From Algibacter sp. L3A6 (GTDB lineage Bacteria > Bacteroidota > Bacteroidia > Flavobacteriales > Flavobacteriaceae), in contig NZ_CP047030.1 of assembly GCF_009796825.1 (NCBI RefSeq), positions 1,959,501 to 2,023,500 of the forward strand: a DNA stretch of 64,000 nucleotides, given 5' to 3'. The stretch's first letter is position 1. Every line of letters starts with the position of its first letter. The position numbers and the translations under genes are program-made. The notes beneath the pieces were generated by a model. It did not search any database, was not told the DNA's origin, and worked only from the letters and a program-made list of their open reading frames with translations. This document shows, in pieces, positions 8,581-15,523 of the stretch.

Positions 8581-8748
8581 ATGAAAGCATTAAAAATCAC
8601 ATTCTTATTAGCATTATTAGTAGCAGTATTCACATCATGCACAGAGCAAGATTTAAACGATGACAGCTTATTAGCAGGAGACCAAACGGAAGTAAACGAT
8701 ACAGGCGGAGATATTGATGAATTTACAGGTGGTGACATCGACGAGTAG
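8581..8748 (+). CDS. Small acidic lipoprotein, array copy 7
   Basis: One substitution, Thr15 to Ala in the hydrophobic core of the signal peptide, which should be tolerated. Its start is preceded by ATATAAA instead of ATATAAC. Stop TAG. Confidence 0.85.
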   Translation: MKALKITFLLALLVAVFTSCTEQDLNDDSLLAGDQTEVNDTGGDIDEFTGGDIDE

Positions 8749-8793
8749 AACATTATTAACAAATAAAAAATTCACCTTAAAAACATATATAAC

Positions 8794-8961
8794 ATGAAAG
8801 CATTAAAAATTACATTCTTATTAGCATTATTAGTAACAGTGTTCACATCATGCACAGAGCAAGATTTAAACGATGACAGCTTATTAGCAGGAGATCAAAC
8901 GGAAGTAAACGATACAGGCGGAGATATTGACGAATTTACAGGTGGTGACATCGACGAGTAG
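8794..8961 (+). CDS. Small acidic lipoprotein, array copy 8
   Basis: Consensus protein sequence with silent differences (ATT for ATC at Ile6, GTG for GTA at Val16). Stop TAG. Confidence 0.85.
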   Translation: MKALKITFLLALLVTVFTSCTEQDLNDDSLLAGDQTEVNDTGGDIDEFTGGDIDE

Positions 8962-9006
8962 AACATTATTAACAAATAAAAAATTCACCTTAAAAACATA
9001 TATAAC

Positions 9007-9174
9007 ATGAAATCATTAAAAATTACATTCTTATTAGCATTATTAGTAACAGTATTCACATCATGCACAGAGCAAGATTTAAACGATGACAGCTTATTAG
9101 CAGGAGACCAAACGGAAGTAAACGATACAGGCGGAGATATTGACGAATTCACTGGAGGCGACATCGACGAGTAA
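9007..9174 (+). CDS. Small acidic lipoprotein, array copy 9
   Basis: Carries Ser3 like copy 1, although the two are eight units apart. That is consistent with unequal exchange or gene conversion. Otherwise consensus; stop TAA. Confidence 0.85.
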   Translation: MKSLKITFLLALLVTVFTSCTEQDLNDDSLLAGDQTEVNDTGGDIDEFTGGDIDE

Positions 9175-9218
9175 AACATTATTAACCAAAAAAAAATCAC
9201 CTTAAAAACATATATAAC

Positions 9219-9386
9219 ATGAAAGCATTAAAAATCACATTCTTATTAGCATTATTAGTAACAGTATTCACATCATGCACAGAGCAAGATTTAAACGATG
9301 ACAGCTTATTAGCAGTAGACCAAACGGAAGTAAACGATACAGGCGGAGATATTGACGAATTTACAGGTGGTGACATCGACGAATAA
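9219..9386 (+). CDS. Small acidic lipoprotein, array copy 10
   Basis: Last unit. It has the only substitution in a mature region, Gly33 to Val (GTA for GGA). The final codons read GAATAA instead of GAGTAA/TAG, and the repeat ends immediately after the stop. The histidine kinase gene begins 64 bp later with no terminator between them. Confidence 0.85.
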   Translation: MKALKITFLLALLVTVFTSCTEQDLNDDSLLAVDQTEVNDTGGDIDEFTGGDIDE

Positions 9387-9421
9387 CTAGTTAAAAATTT
9401 AATCAACTAAGAAAATAATAA

Positions 9422-9429
9422 TACATTTG
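9422..9429 (+). promoter_or_regulatory. Putative -7 element before the histidine kinase gene (TACATTTG)
   Basis: Fits TAnnTTTG and lies 22 bp before the kinase start, but no convincing TTTG -33 box is present. The kinase may be expressed from here, by read-through from the lipoprotein array, or both. Confidence 0.35.
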
Positions 9430-9450
9430 AAGTAATCATAAAATGCATTA

Positions 9451-11283
9451 TTGTTGAGACTCAGTATATTTATAATATTATTTATCTGTAATTTTTCCTT
9501 TTGCCAGCAGGAAGATGCATTTTTAGAAATAGATTCGTTAAAGAAAACCATGTTTAACATTAAAGAACAGGATTCTTCTTTAATTGCGGATACCGATTAT
9601 TTAATAGCTCAGACATTTAGAAAGAGTACTACCTATGCCGATAGTGCATACTTTTACTACCAAAAAGCTGAAAAGATATATCGGAACTTAGGTGATAATT
9701 TAAAATTAGCGCGTACTATTTATGGTGTTGCTGTTATATTAAAAAATGAAAAAGACTTTATAGGTAGTGAGGTTGCTAGTTTTGAAGCTATAGCTTTGTT
9801 AGAACCTCTTTATGAAACTAGATCGGTTGTAGAAACCAAGTCTTATATTTATAATAATTTAGGTATTGTTTTTAAAGAACTGGATGAATTTGATGAATCA
9901 ATAGAATATAATAAAAAATCACTTGAATTAAAATATAGGTTAAATGTTAAAAGCAGTATTGATGCTTCTAAAAACAACTTAGCCAATACTTATAAAAAGA
10001 ATAAGCAGTATAATCTAGCTTTAAATTATTACAGTGAAATTTTATCCAATAAGGATCTTGTTAAAGAACGTCCACGGATATTTTCATTAGTGCTTGATAA
10101 TTATGCGCATACACGATTTCTTTCTGGTAACTTAAGAGAACTTCCAGGACTATATCACAAAGCCCTAAAAGTTAGTAATAGTGTCGGTGAAGACGATTAC
10201 TATTCCATAATTATAAACCAACATTTAGCAGAGTATTACTTTGATAATAAAAGAAATGTTGATTCTGCTAGATATTATGCTTACCGAGCAAAAAATATTT
10301 CAGAAAAATACTATACCGACGATTTATTAAAATCTTTACTATTGCTATCTAAAATAGAAGAAGATCACAAAGCTGTAGAGCACTTTAACGCTTATATTAA
10401 ATTAAGCGATAGTCTACAAAAAAATGAACGTGCCATTCGTAATAAATTCGCACGTATTCGTTTTGAAACAGGCCAGAAAGAAAAAGAAAACATACAACTA
10501 ACTAAAGAGCGTATGTGGCTCTTTATTATATCGGTAGTTGTTGTAATATCTTCATTTTTATTATATCTCGTAATAACACAGAGAAATAATAATATCGAAC
10601 TAAAATTTGTTCAAAAACAACAAGAAACAAACGAAGAAATTTATAATCTCATGCTTTCTCAAAATGAAAGTATAGAAGAAGCCCGAGATTTAGAAAAAAA
10701 ACGTATTTCTCAAGAACTCCACGATGGTGTTTTGGGACGCTTATTTGGTACTCGTTTAAGTTTAGATAGTTTGAATAGAAATAATAGCGAAGAAGCCATT
10801 AAATCGAGAGATTTATATATAACCGAGTTAAAAACCATTGAAGAAGAAATTAGAAAAGTATCTCACGAGTTAAATACAGATTTTGTTTCCGGTTCAGGAT
10901 TTATAGATATTATTAAAACACTTGTGGAAACCCAAACATTGGCTTACGGTTTAGGTTATGATTTAAAGCACGATGAGTCCATAAGTTGGGACGATGTGAA
11001 CAATAAAAAGAAAATACACATATACAGAATTATACAAGAAACATTGCATAATATTTACAAACATGCCAATGCAGAACATGTAAATATTAGTTTAGAATTA
11101 AAAAATGATGTAATTTGCTTGTCGATTATAGACAACGGTTCAGGTTACGATGTAGAGAAAGCAAGATCGGGAATTGGTTTAAAAAACATGAACTCAAGGA
11201 TTAACGAAATTAACGGTATATTAAAAATAACTTCAATTAAAAACCAGGGAACAACTGTAATGATTGAGGTGCCAATGATCTAA
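9451..11283 (+). CDS. TPR-domain sensor histidine kinase (NarL/DegS type)
   Basis: A 610-residue membrane sensor. An N-terminal signal sequence (ending near FSFCQ) precedes a long tetratricopeptide-repeat sensor region (about residues 40-330, with YNNLGIVFKELDEFDESIEYNKKSLEL). One transmembrane helix follows (about 352-375), then a short coiled coil and a HisKA_3 dimerisation domain with the phospho-acceptor His in ISQELHDGVLGR (about residue 423). The HATPase domain ends the protein (DNGSGYDV and GIGLKNM boxes, about 555-585). The only workable start is TTG at 9451; the nearby ATG at 9443 is out of frame. It precedes its response regulator by 9 bp and follows the lipoprotein array, a possible target or ligand source. 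Confidence 0.9.
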   Translation: MLRLSIFIILFICNFSFCQQEDAFLEIDSLKKTMFNIKEQDSSLIADTDYLIAQTFRKSTTYADSAYFYYQKAEKIYRNLGDNLKLARTIYGVAVILKNEKDFIGSEVASFEAIALLEPLYETRSVVETKSYIYNNLGIVFKELDEFDESIEYNKKSLELKYRLNVKSSIDASKNNLANTYKKNKQYNLALNYYSEILSNKDLVKERPRIFSLVLDNYAHTRFLSGNLRELPGLYHKALKVSNSVGEDDYYSIIINQHLAEYYFDNKRNVDSARYYAYRAKNISEKYYTDDLLKSLLLLSKIEEDHKAVEHFNAYIKLSDSLQKNERAIRNKFARIRFETGQKEKENIQLTKERMWLFIISVVVVISSFLLYLVITQRNNNIELKFVQKQQETNEEIYNLMLSQNESIEEARDLEKKRISQELHDGVLGRLFGTRLSLDSLNRNNSEEAIKSRDLYITELKTIEEEIRKVSHELNTDFVSGSGFIDIIKTLVETQTLAYGLGYDLKHDESISWDDVNNKKKIHIYRIIQETLHNIYKHANAEHVNISLELKNDVICLSIIDNGSGYDVEKARSGIGLKNMNSRINEINGILKITSIKNQGTTVMIEVPMI

Positions 11284-11292
11284 CCAAGAAAA

Positions 11293-11967
11293 ATGATTGA
11301 AAAATTAAAAATATTAATGATCGATGATCACCCGATGATTATTGAAGGGTATCAGAATACATTGCTTTTTACTAAAAAAGAAAATCAAGAATTAGAAATA
11401 GATATTGCAAATAATTGTGATGAGGCCATTATGTATATGGATCAGGCCGTTGAGAAAAACTCACCCTATAATGTACTGTTTGTAGACATTAGTATACCGC
11501 CTTCTAAAGATGGTATTATGAGTTCTGGAGAAGACTTAGCCGAATACGCTAGAAAAGTATTACCAAAAGCTAAAATTATTATTCTAACCATGTTTAATGA
11601 GTCTTTTAGAATACATAATATTATAAAAACCATCGATCCAGAAGGGTTTTTAATAAAAAGTGATTTAACATCGAGTGAGTTGGCTAGTGCTTTTCAGGCT
11701 GTAATTAATAATCCGCCATTTTATAGTGGTACGGTTAACAATCATATTCGTAAATCTATTGTTAGTGATATTGTAATTGATGATAAGAATAGAAAAATAC
11801 TTCATTTATTATCACAAGGTGTAAAAACTAAAAACCTAGCATCACATTTAGACATCTCTTTAAGTGCTGTAGAAAAGCGTAAAAGACAATTAAGAGATAT
11901 TTTTGATGTGCAAGATGGTCAGGATGAGACCTTATTGAATGAAGCAAGGAAAAAAGGATTTGTGTAG
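11293..11967 (+). CDS. LuxR/NarL-family response regulator
   Basis: A 224-residue cytoplasmic DNA-binding regulator and probable partner of the upstream kinase. The receiver domain has the acidic pair in MIDDHPMI (residues 10-11), the phospho-acceptor Asp in VLFVDISIPP (about residue 64), the conserved Thr/Ser position in IIILTMFNES and Lys in FLIKSDL. The C-terminal helix-turn-helix (about 165-205) reads LLSQGVKTKNLASHLDISLS and resembles GerE/LuxR domains with divergent recognition residues. It is co-directional with the kinase. I infer control of the adjacent lipoprotein array, but no binding site can be named. Confidence 0.9.
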   Translation: MIEKLKILMIDDHPMIIEGYQNTLLFTKKENQELEIDIANNCDEAIMYMDQAVEKNSPYNVLFVDISIPPSKDGIMSSGEDLAEYARKVLPKAKIIILTMFNESFRIHNIIKTIDPEGFLIKSDLTSSELASAFQAVINNPPFYSGTVNNHIRKSIVSDIVIDDKNRKILHLLSQGVKTKNLASHLDISLSAVEKRKRQLRDIFDVQDGQDETLLNEARKKGFV

Positions 11968-11973
11968 TTTTTC

Positions 11974-12025
11974 TTACTAAAACGTTAAATTTATAAGTTT
12001 TTTAGTAAAAATTTAATTTTTTTTT
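11974..12025 (+). terminator. Terminator after the response regulator gene
   Basis: Arms TTACTAAAA (11974-11982) and TTTTAGTAA (12000-12008) pair, with an alternative TAAATTT/AAATTTA stem that abuts nine consecutive T at 12017-12025. Stems are AT-rich, so strength is uncertain. Confidence 0.55.
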
Positions 12026-12093
12026 ATTCCCGAAAGTACCGCTATACTTCATTTGTCGTATTTATCCATAAATCCGTTACGGGTTTCCCGCAG

Positions 12094-12122
12094 TTTGAAA
12101 AGAAAAAATATTTTTATCTTTG
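12094..12122 (+). promoter_or_regulatory. Promoter of a candidate small RNA (TTTG-N17-TATCTTTG)
   Basis: TTTG at 12094-12097 and TATCTTTG at 12115-12122, spaced by 17 bp, match the Bacteroidota promoter consensus well. No plausible protein gene follows. Confidence 0.55.
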
Positions 12123-12127
12123 ATGCA

Positions 12128-12226
12128 TCAACACTTCGAAAATTAATTAATCCCTCAATTTTTTTGTTGATAATAGCAATTTACATAAACCCTGTGGAGG
12201 TGAGAGACCCACAGGGTTTCTTCTTT
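12128..12226 (+). ncRNA. Candidate stand-alone small RNA of about 100 nt
   Basis: This interval lies between two convergent genes and has its own promoter just upstream and its own rho-independent terminator at the 3' end. A 7-bp stem (ATCAACA 12127-12133 with TGTTGAT 12165-12171) could form at the 5' end. The response regulator already has a separate terminator at 11974-12025. Only a 7-codon frame (from 12124) is present. No known RNA family is recognised; the exact ends are inferred. Confidence 0.4.
12187..12226 (+). terminator. Strong hairpin terminator of the candidate small RNA
   Basis: An 11-bp perfect stem, AAACCCTGTGG (12187-12197) with CCACAGGGTTT (12209-12219), is followed on the + strand by a T-rich TTCTTCTTTCT tail. 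The reverse direction lacks a U-tract, so it serves mainly rightward transcription. Confidence 0.7.
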
Positions 12227-12234
12227 CTAATAGT

Positions 12235-12738
12235 TTAATAGGCAAAAATAGCACTTCCGTAGTCTATTAGTATCCCAATAAAAAGGCCTAAATAAACAAC
12301 AGCAACTACAAATTTTATAAACGTTGAGGTTAAAAAACCGATAAACGATCCAAAGGCTGCTTTTGTTGCGGTTTTAGCATCATTCTTATTAATAAGTTCT
12401 CCAATTAAGGCTCCAAAAAAAGGACCAATAATAATTCCTCCTGGAATAGGAGCAAATAAGCCTACAATAAGGCCTACCGTTGTACCTATTACTCCATATT
12501 TTGTTCCGCCAAAACGTTTTGTGCCAATAGCGGGAATAATATAATCGAGCACCCAAATAGCAATCGCGATAAGCAATGTTATAATTAGAAAAGATTTATT
12601 CATGGGTACAGCATCCGTGAAATGTGCTATTAAAAGTCCGAACCAACTGGTTATTGGTCCGGGTAAAACAGGTAAAAAGCTCCCAATAATACCTAATAAT
12701 ATAAAAAGAGCGGCAATAATAATTAAAATAATATCCAT
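12235..12738 (-). CDS. DUF456 family membrane protein
   Basis: A 167-residue, very hydrophobic inner-membrane protein with about four to five helices and Gly-rich turns (LPVLPGPITSWFGLL near residues 24-38; GLFAPIPGGIIIGPFFGALIGELI in the middle). Such a layout matches the DUF456 family, which has glycine-zipper-like segments and no established biochemical function. It is transcribed alone, convergent with the candidate small RNA and divergent from the BlaI-type regulator gene. No catalytic residues are visible. Confidence 0.8.
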   Translation of the reverse strand: MDIILIIIAALFILLGIIGSFLPVLPGPITSWFGLLIAHFTDAVPMNKSFLIITLLIAIAIWVLDYIIPAIGTKRFGGTKYGVIGTTVGLIVGLFAPIPGGIIIGPFFGALIGELINKNDAKTATKAAFGSFIGFLTSTFIKFVVAVVYLGLFIGILIDYGSAIFAY

Positions 12739-12795
12739 ATAAAGTGTTATGTTTTATAATAATAAGACGAAATACTATGCCAAATGTTACATTTT

Positions 12796-12856
12796 AAACT
12801 AAAAGATTAGTTTGAACTAAATATTTAGTTATATTTGTTGAACTAAATTTTTAGTT
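12796..12856. promoter_or_regulatory. Three BlaI-type operator palindromes (AACTAAA-n-TTTAGTT)
   Basis: Three inverted repeats with the same arms occur in a row: 12796-12813 (AAACTAA/TTAGTTT), 12815-12830 (perfect 16-bp AACTAAATATTTAGTT) and 12841-12856 (one mismatch at the centre). They straddle the promoter of the BlaI/peptidase operon, so autorepression by the encoded repressor is the natural reading. Confidence 0.75.
12811..12837 (+). promoter_or_regulatory. Promoter of the BlaI/BlaR1-like operon
   Basis: TTTG at 12811-12814 and TATATTTG at 12830-12837 fit the Bacteroidota -33/-7 pattern, though with a short 15-bp gap. The middle operator fills exactly that gap and the third covers the start region. 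Confidence 0.6.
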
Positions 12857-12878
12857 GAATAAATAATTCTTATCAAAA

Positions 12879-13244
12879 ATGAAACAACTTACTAAGGCAG
12901 AAGAAGATATTATGCAAATACTGTGGCAATTAGAAAAAGCCAATGTAAAGGCAATAATAGAGGAGTTTCCGGAGCCAAAACCAGCTTATAATACAGTATC
13001 GACTATTGTGCGTATTTTAGAAAGTAAAGGTTTTGTAGATTATAAAAAAGAAGGAAAAGGCCATGTGTATTTTCCGTTAATGCAACAACAGGATTATAGT
13101 AATCAATCTATAAATAAATTAGTCGATAATTATTTTCAAGGATCATTCAAAAGCATGGTATCTTTCTTTATGAAGAAAAATGATATTAGTTTAAACGAGC
13201 TAGAATCCGTGTTAAGCGAGATTAATAAAAAGGATAAATCATGA
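12879..13244 (+). CDS. BlaI/MecI/CopY-family transcriptional repressor
   Basis: A 121-residue winged-helix repressor: an N-terminal LTKAEEDIMQILWQLEKANV segment, the recognition helix in PAYNTVSTIVRILESKGFVDYKKEGKGHVYFP, and a C-terminal dimerisation region with DNYFQGS. It has the normal family length. It is normally inactivated by proteolysis when a partner M56 sensor peptidase is triggered, and that partner starts within its stop codon (4-bp overlap). Three matching palindromes precede the gene. No beta-lactamase gene is nearby, so the regulated stress is unknown. Confidence 0.92.
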   Translation: MKQLTKAEEDIMQILWQLEKANVKAIIEEFPEPKPAYNTVSTIVRILESKGFVDYKKEGKGHVYFPLMQQQDYSNQSINKLVDNYFQGSFKSMVSFFMKKNDISLNELESVLSEINKKDKS

Positions 13245-14845
13245 TACATTATATAATTCAAACCATTGCTTTTCAGGTGTTCTTTTTACTCATTTACGAT
13301 GTGTTTTTAAAAAAAGAAACCTTTTTTAATTGGAATAGATTTTATTTAATAACCACAGCATTTATGTCTTTAGTACTGCCCTTGGTTAAGATTGCTAGTT
13401 TTAAACATGTTGTTCCAGAAAACTATATTATTAGGTTACCAGCGGTTGTTTTGGGACAAACAGAAGCAAATATTAAACCAGATAACATAAATGAAACCAT
13501 ATTGCCTTCTAGCTTTTCCTTCATAGAATTCATATTTTATTTTGGAGTTGGGGTAGTTGTGTTATTGTTTATCTACAAGCTTAGTAAGCTTGTAAAGCTA
13601 ATTAAGTCAAACCCTAAAGAATATAAAAACCATTATATAATCGTTAAACTTTTAAACAGTAGTGCGTCATTTTCATTTTTTAAATACATTTTTTTAGGTG
13701 AAAGCCTTAGTTCCGAAGAAAAAACAATCATTTTAAAGCATGAAATAATACATGTAAAACACTGGCATAGTCTAGATTTAATGTGTTTTGAATTGTTACG
13801 CGTTCTATTTTGGTTCAATCCGTTAATTTATATTTATCAAAGTAGAATCACAGAATTGCACGAGTTCATCGCCGATGCGGAAGCTGTAAAAATAGAAGGG
13901 AAATCAATTTATTATCAAAGCTTATTAGCTCAAGTTTTCGATACCAAAAAAATATCATTCATCAATCCATTTTTTAATCAATCATTAATCAAAAAACGAA
14001 TCGTTATGTTACAAAAATCAAAATCAAAACAAGTTTATTTATTTAAGTATGCACTGTTAGTTCCTATGGTTTTCGGTATGCTAGTTTATACCTCATGTGC
14101 TGATAATACTGGAGAGAAAGAAGTGCCCGAATTAATTAGTCCTGACAATAATCGAGAAACAGAGTTAGTTAAAACAGTTAACGAAGTAAAATATCAAATA
14201 CAAATTCAAGGTGATATTAGTGATCAGGAAGAAAAAGGACTAGATCTTTTACTTCAAACTATTAAAGGTCCTGGGTTAAGTAGCTCGTTGGTAAATGATG
14301 TGCAAGAATTTATGGCAAATAAAGATGAAACTAAACTAACTGAAAAAATTTCTTATGTCTTTGAGCAAATTCAAGCTAAAGGTGAAGTTAGCGAAGCGGA
14401 AACAAAAGCCTTAAAAGGTTTATTAATTTTAACTAGTGAAGATGGGTTTAATGATCCGTTTTTTGCTGATGTTTTAAATGATGTTGAAATACCTTTCGGA
14501 ATTATCGACCAAGTACCTGTGTTTCCAGGTTGCGAAGATTTAGAGTCTAACGCTGATAAAAAAGCGTGTATGTCCAAAGGAGTTCAAAAGTTAGTTATTC
14601 AAAAGTTTAATACTGATTTAGCTGATGATTTAGGCTTGAAGGGTAGACAGCGAATTAATGTTGTTTTCAAAATAAATAATGAAGGAGATGTTGTCGATGT
14701 TAGAGCTAGAGCACCGCATCCAGCATTATCTGAAGAGGCCATTCGAGTTATAAAAACACTACCTAAAATGATTCCCGGAGAACAAAAAGGTAAAAAGGTA
14801 AATGTACCTTATTCATTACCAATAGTTTTTCAAGTGCAGGAATAA
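13241..14845 (+). CDS. BlaR1/MecR1-like M56 membrane metallopeptidase with TonB C-terminal domain
   Basis: A 534-residue membrane protein. N-terminal membrane helices (from residue 1 and about 90-115) frame a cytoplasmic M56 zinc-peptidase domain with the HEIIHVKHWHS motif near residues 166-176 and ELHEFIADAEA further on. Another helix (about 268-290) is followed by a long extracytoplasmic part that ends in a TonB_C-like domain (about 425-534, starting VFPGCEDLESNADKKACMSKG). This layout is typical of Bacteroidota BlaR1-like sensors, without the penicillin-binding sensor domain of true BlaR1. It likely cleaves the co-transcribed BlaI-type repressor; the signal is unknown. Confidence 0.88.
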   Translation: MIHYIIQTIAFQVFFLLIYDVFLKKETFFNWNRFYLITTAFMSLVLPLVKIASFKHVVPENYIIRLPAVVLGQTEANIKPDNINETILPSSFSFIEFIFYFGVGVVVLLFIYKLSKLVKLIKSNPKEYKNHYIIVKLLNSSASFSFFKYIFLGESLSSEEKTIILKHEIIHVKHWHSLDLMCFELLRVLFWFNPLIYIYQSRITELHEFIADAEAVKIEGKSIYYQSLLAQVFDTKKISFINPFFNQSLIKKRIVMLQKSKSKQVYLFKYALLVPMVFGMLVYTSCADNTGEKEVPELISPDNNRETELVKTVNEVKYQIQIQGDISDQEEKGLDLLLQTIKGPGLSSSLVNDVQEFMANKDETKLTEKISYVFEQIQAKGEVSEAETKALKGLLILTSEDGFNDPFFADVLNDVEIPFGIIDQVPVFPGCEDLESNADKKACMSKGVQKLVIQKFNTDLADDLGLKGRQRINVVFKINNEGDVVDVRARAPHPALSEEAIRVIKTLPKMIPGEQKGKKVNVPYSLPIVFQVQE

Positions 14846-14867
14846 AAATAAAATCAATACTATTTTT

Positions 14868-14894
14868 AAAACCGAGGTGGGAGCTTCGGTTTTT
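14868..14894 (+). terminator. Intrinsic terminator of the BlaI/peptidase operon
   Basis: Arms AAAACCGA (14868-14875) and TCGGTTTT (14886-14893) pair perfectly, and the second arm runs into a T-rich tract. Confidence 0.8.
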
Positions 14895-15008
14895 ATTTTG
14901 CTCTAATTTTGGAAATAAAATGCCATACATCACTATTAAGTGCCTTATTTTGAACAAAAAGAGTTTAAAAACCAAAAAAATCGTACTTTTCGGCTTTAGT
15001 TTTAATCT

Positions 15009-15485
15009 ATGAAACAAATTTGTGTTTTTCTATCTGTTTTAATGCTTTGCTCTTGCGAGTATTTTAATGTGAAAAAAACATCATCAGAAGCCATTTTGAA
15101 AGAGGAACTACAAACCTTTAATTGGAATGATGTTGATGCTTATCCTAGTTTTTCGGAATGCGATTCGGTAGAAACTAAAACCGATAAAAAATCTTGTTTT
15201 GAAAATGTTTTAACACTGCATATTTGGGAGTTTTTACAACGCGAAAAAATTGTGGTCACTAAGGATGTTAGCGATACTATTATTTTAAGTTTTCGAGTTT
15301 CGGAAACAGGCGACTTAAAGCTAAATAATGCTAAAATAGATTCTGTAACGCGTCGTGAAATACCAGAAATAGAAAAGCTGCTGTATAAAAGCTTAGAACA
15401 ATTACCTCCTGTTTTTCCTGCTACAAAACGCGGACAACAAGTTAAAACTGAATTTCAGTTGCCAATTATTATAGATATCCAGTAA
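15009..15485 (+). CDS. Lipoprotein resembling a TonB C-terminal domain
   Basis: A 158-residue protein. The short signal peptide ends at a lipobox (LMLCSC, lipidated Cys about residue 16). The rest resembles the C-terminal TonB_C-like domain of the peptidase just upstream: both share the order Cys-(D/E)-S-x6-DKK-(A/S)-C followed by a helix, an INVVF/IILSF strand, and a closing VxxPYSLPI / VKTEFQLPI strand. I infer a free-standing paralogue of that domain, anchored in a membrane and facing the periplasm. It is separated from the operon by a terminator, so it is transcribed separately. Function unknown. Confidence 0.7.
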   Translation: MKQICVFLSVLMLCSCEYFNVKKTSSEAILKEELQTFNWNDVDAYPSFSECDSVETKTDKKSCFENVLTLHIWEFLQREKIVVTKDVSDTIILSFRVSETGDLKLNNAKIDSVTRREIPEIEKLLYKSLEQLPPVFPATKRGQQVKTEFQLPIIIDIQ

Positions 15486-15523
15486 ACGATTACAAACCAA
15501 TTTCAAACTAGAACAGGGAGTCT

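Larger units (their letters stand above)
7320..9386 (+). repeat. Ten-unit tandem gene array of a tiny acidic lipoprotein
   Basis: Ten direct repeats occupy 2.07 kb. Starts lie at 7320, 7532, 7744, 7956, 8156, 8368, 8581, 8794, 9007 and 9219, so the period is 212-213 bp except one 200-bp unit (7956 to 8156). Each unit holds a 55-codon gene plus a 32-45-bp spacer that nearly always ends in ACATATATAACATG. Units differ at few bases, mostly synonymous (GAT/GAC, GGAGGC/GGTGGT, TAA/TAG). Every copy keeps an intact frame with stop. This is a recent or homogenised tandem gene amplification, not a CRISPR array or a non-coding satellite. Confidence 0.95.

Noticed and set aside
7320..9386. CRISPR-like or satellite repeat
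   Set aside because: Units are 212 bp with intact genes and no variable spacers; no cas genes are in the window.
7292..9406. Open frames of about 67-73 codons on the reverse strand through most repeat units
   Set aside because: They arise from the same repeated DNA and have no signal or start context. The + strand frame has a signal peptide, lipobox and mainly silent variation, so it is the coding strand.
12053..12238. 61-codon frame on the + strand
   Set aside because: Composition and start context are poor, and it covers a promoter and terminator; a small RNA explains the region better.
13573..13594. Inverted repeat AAGCTTAGTAAGCTT-like within the peptidase gene
   Set aside because: Within coding sequence and short; likely chance in AT-rich DNA.
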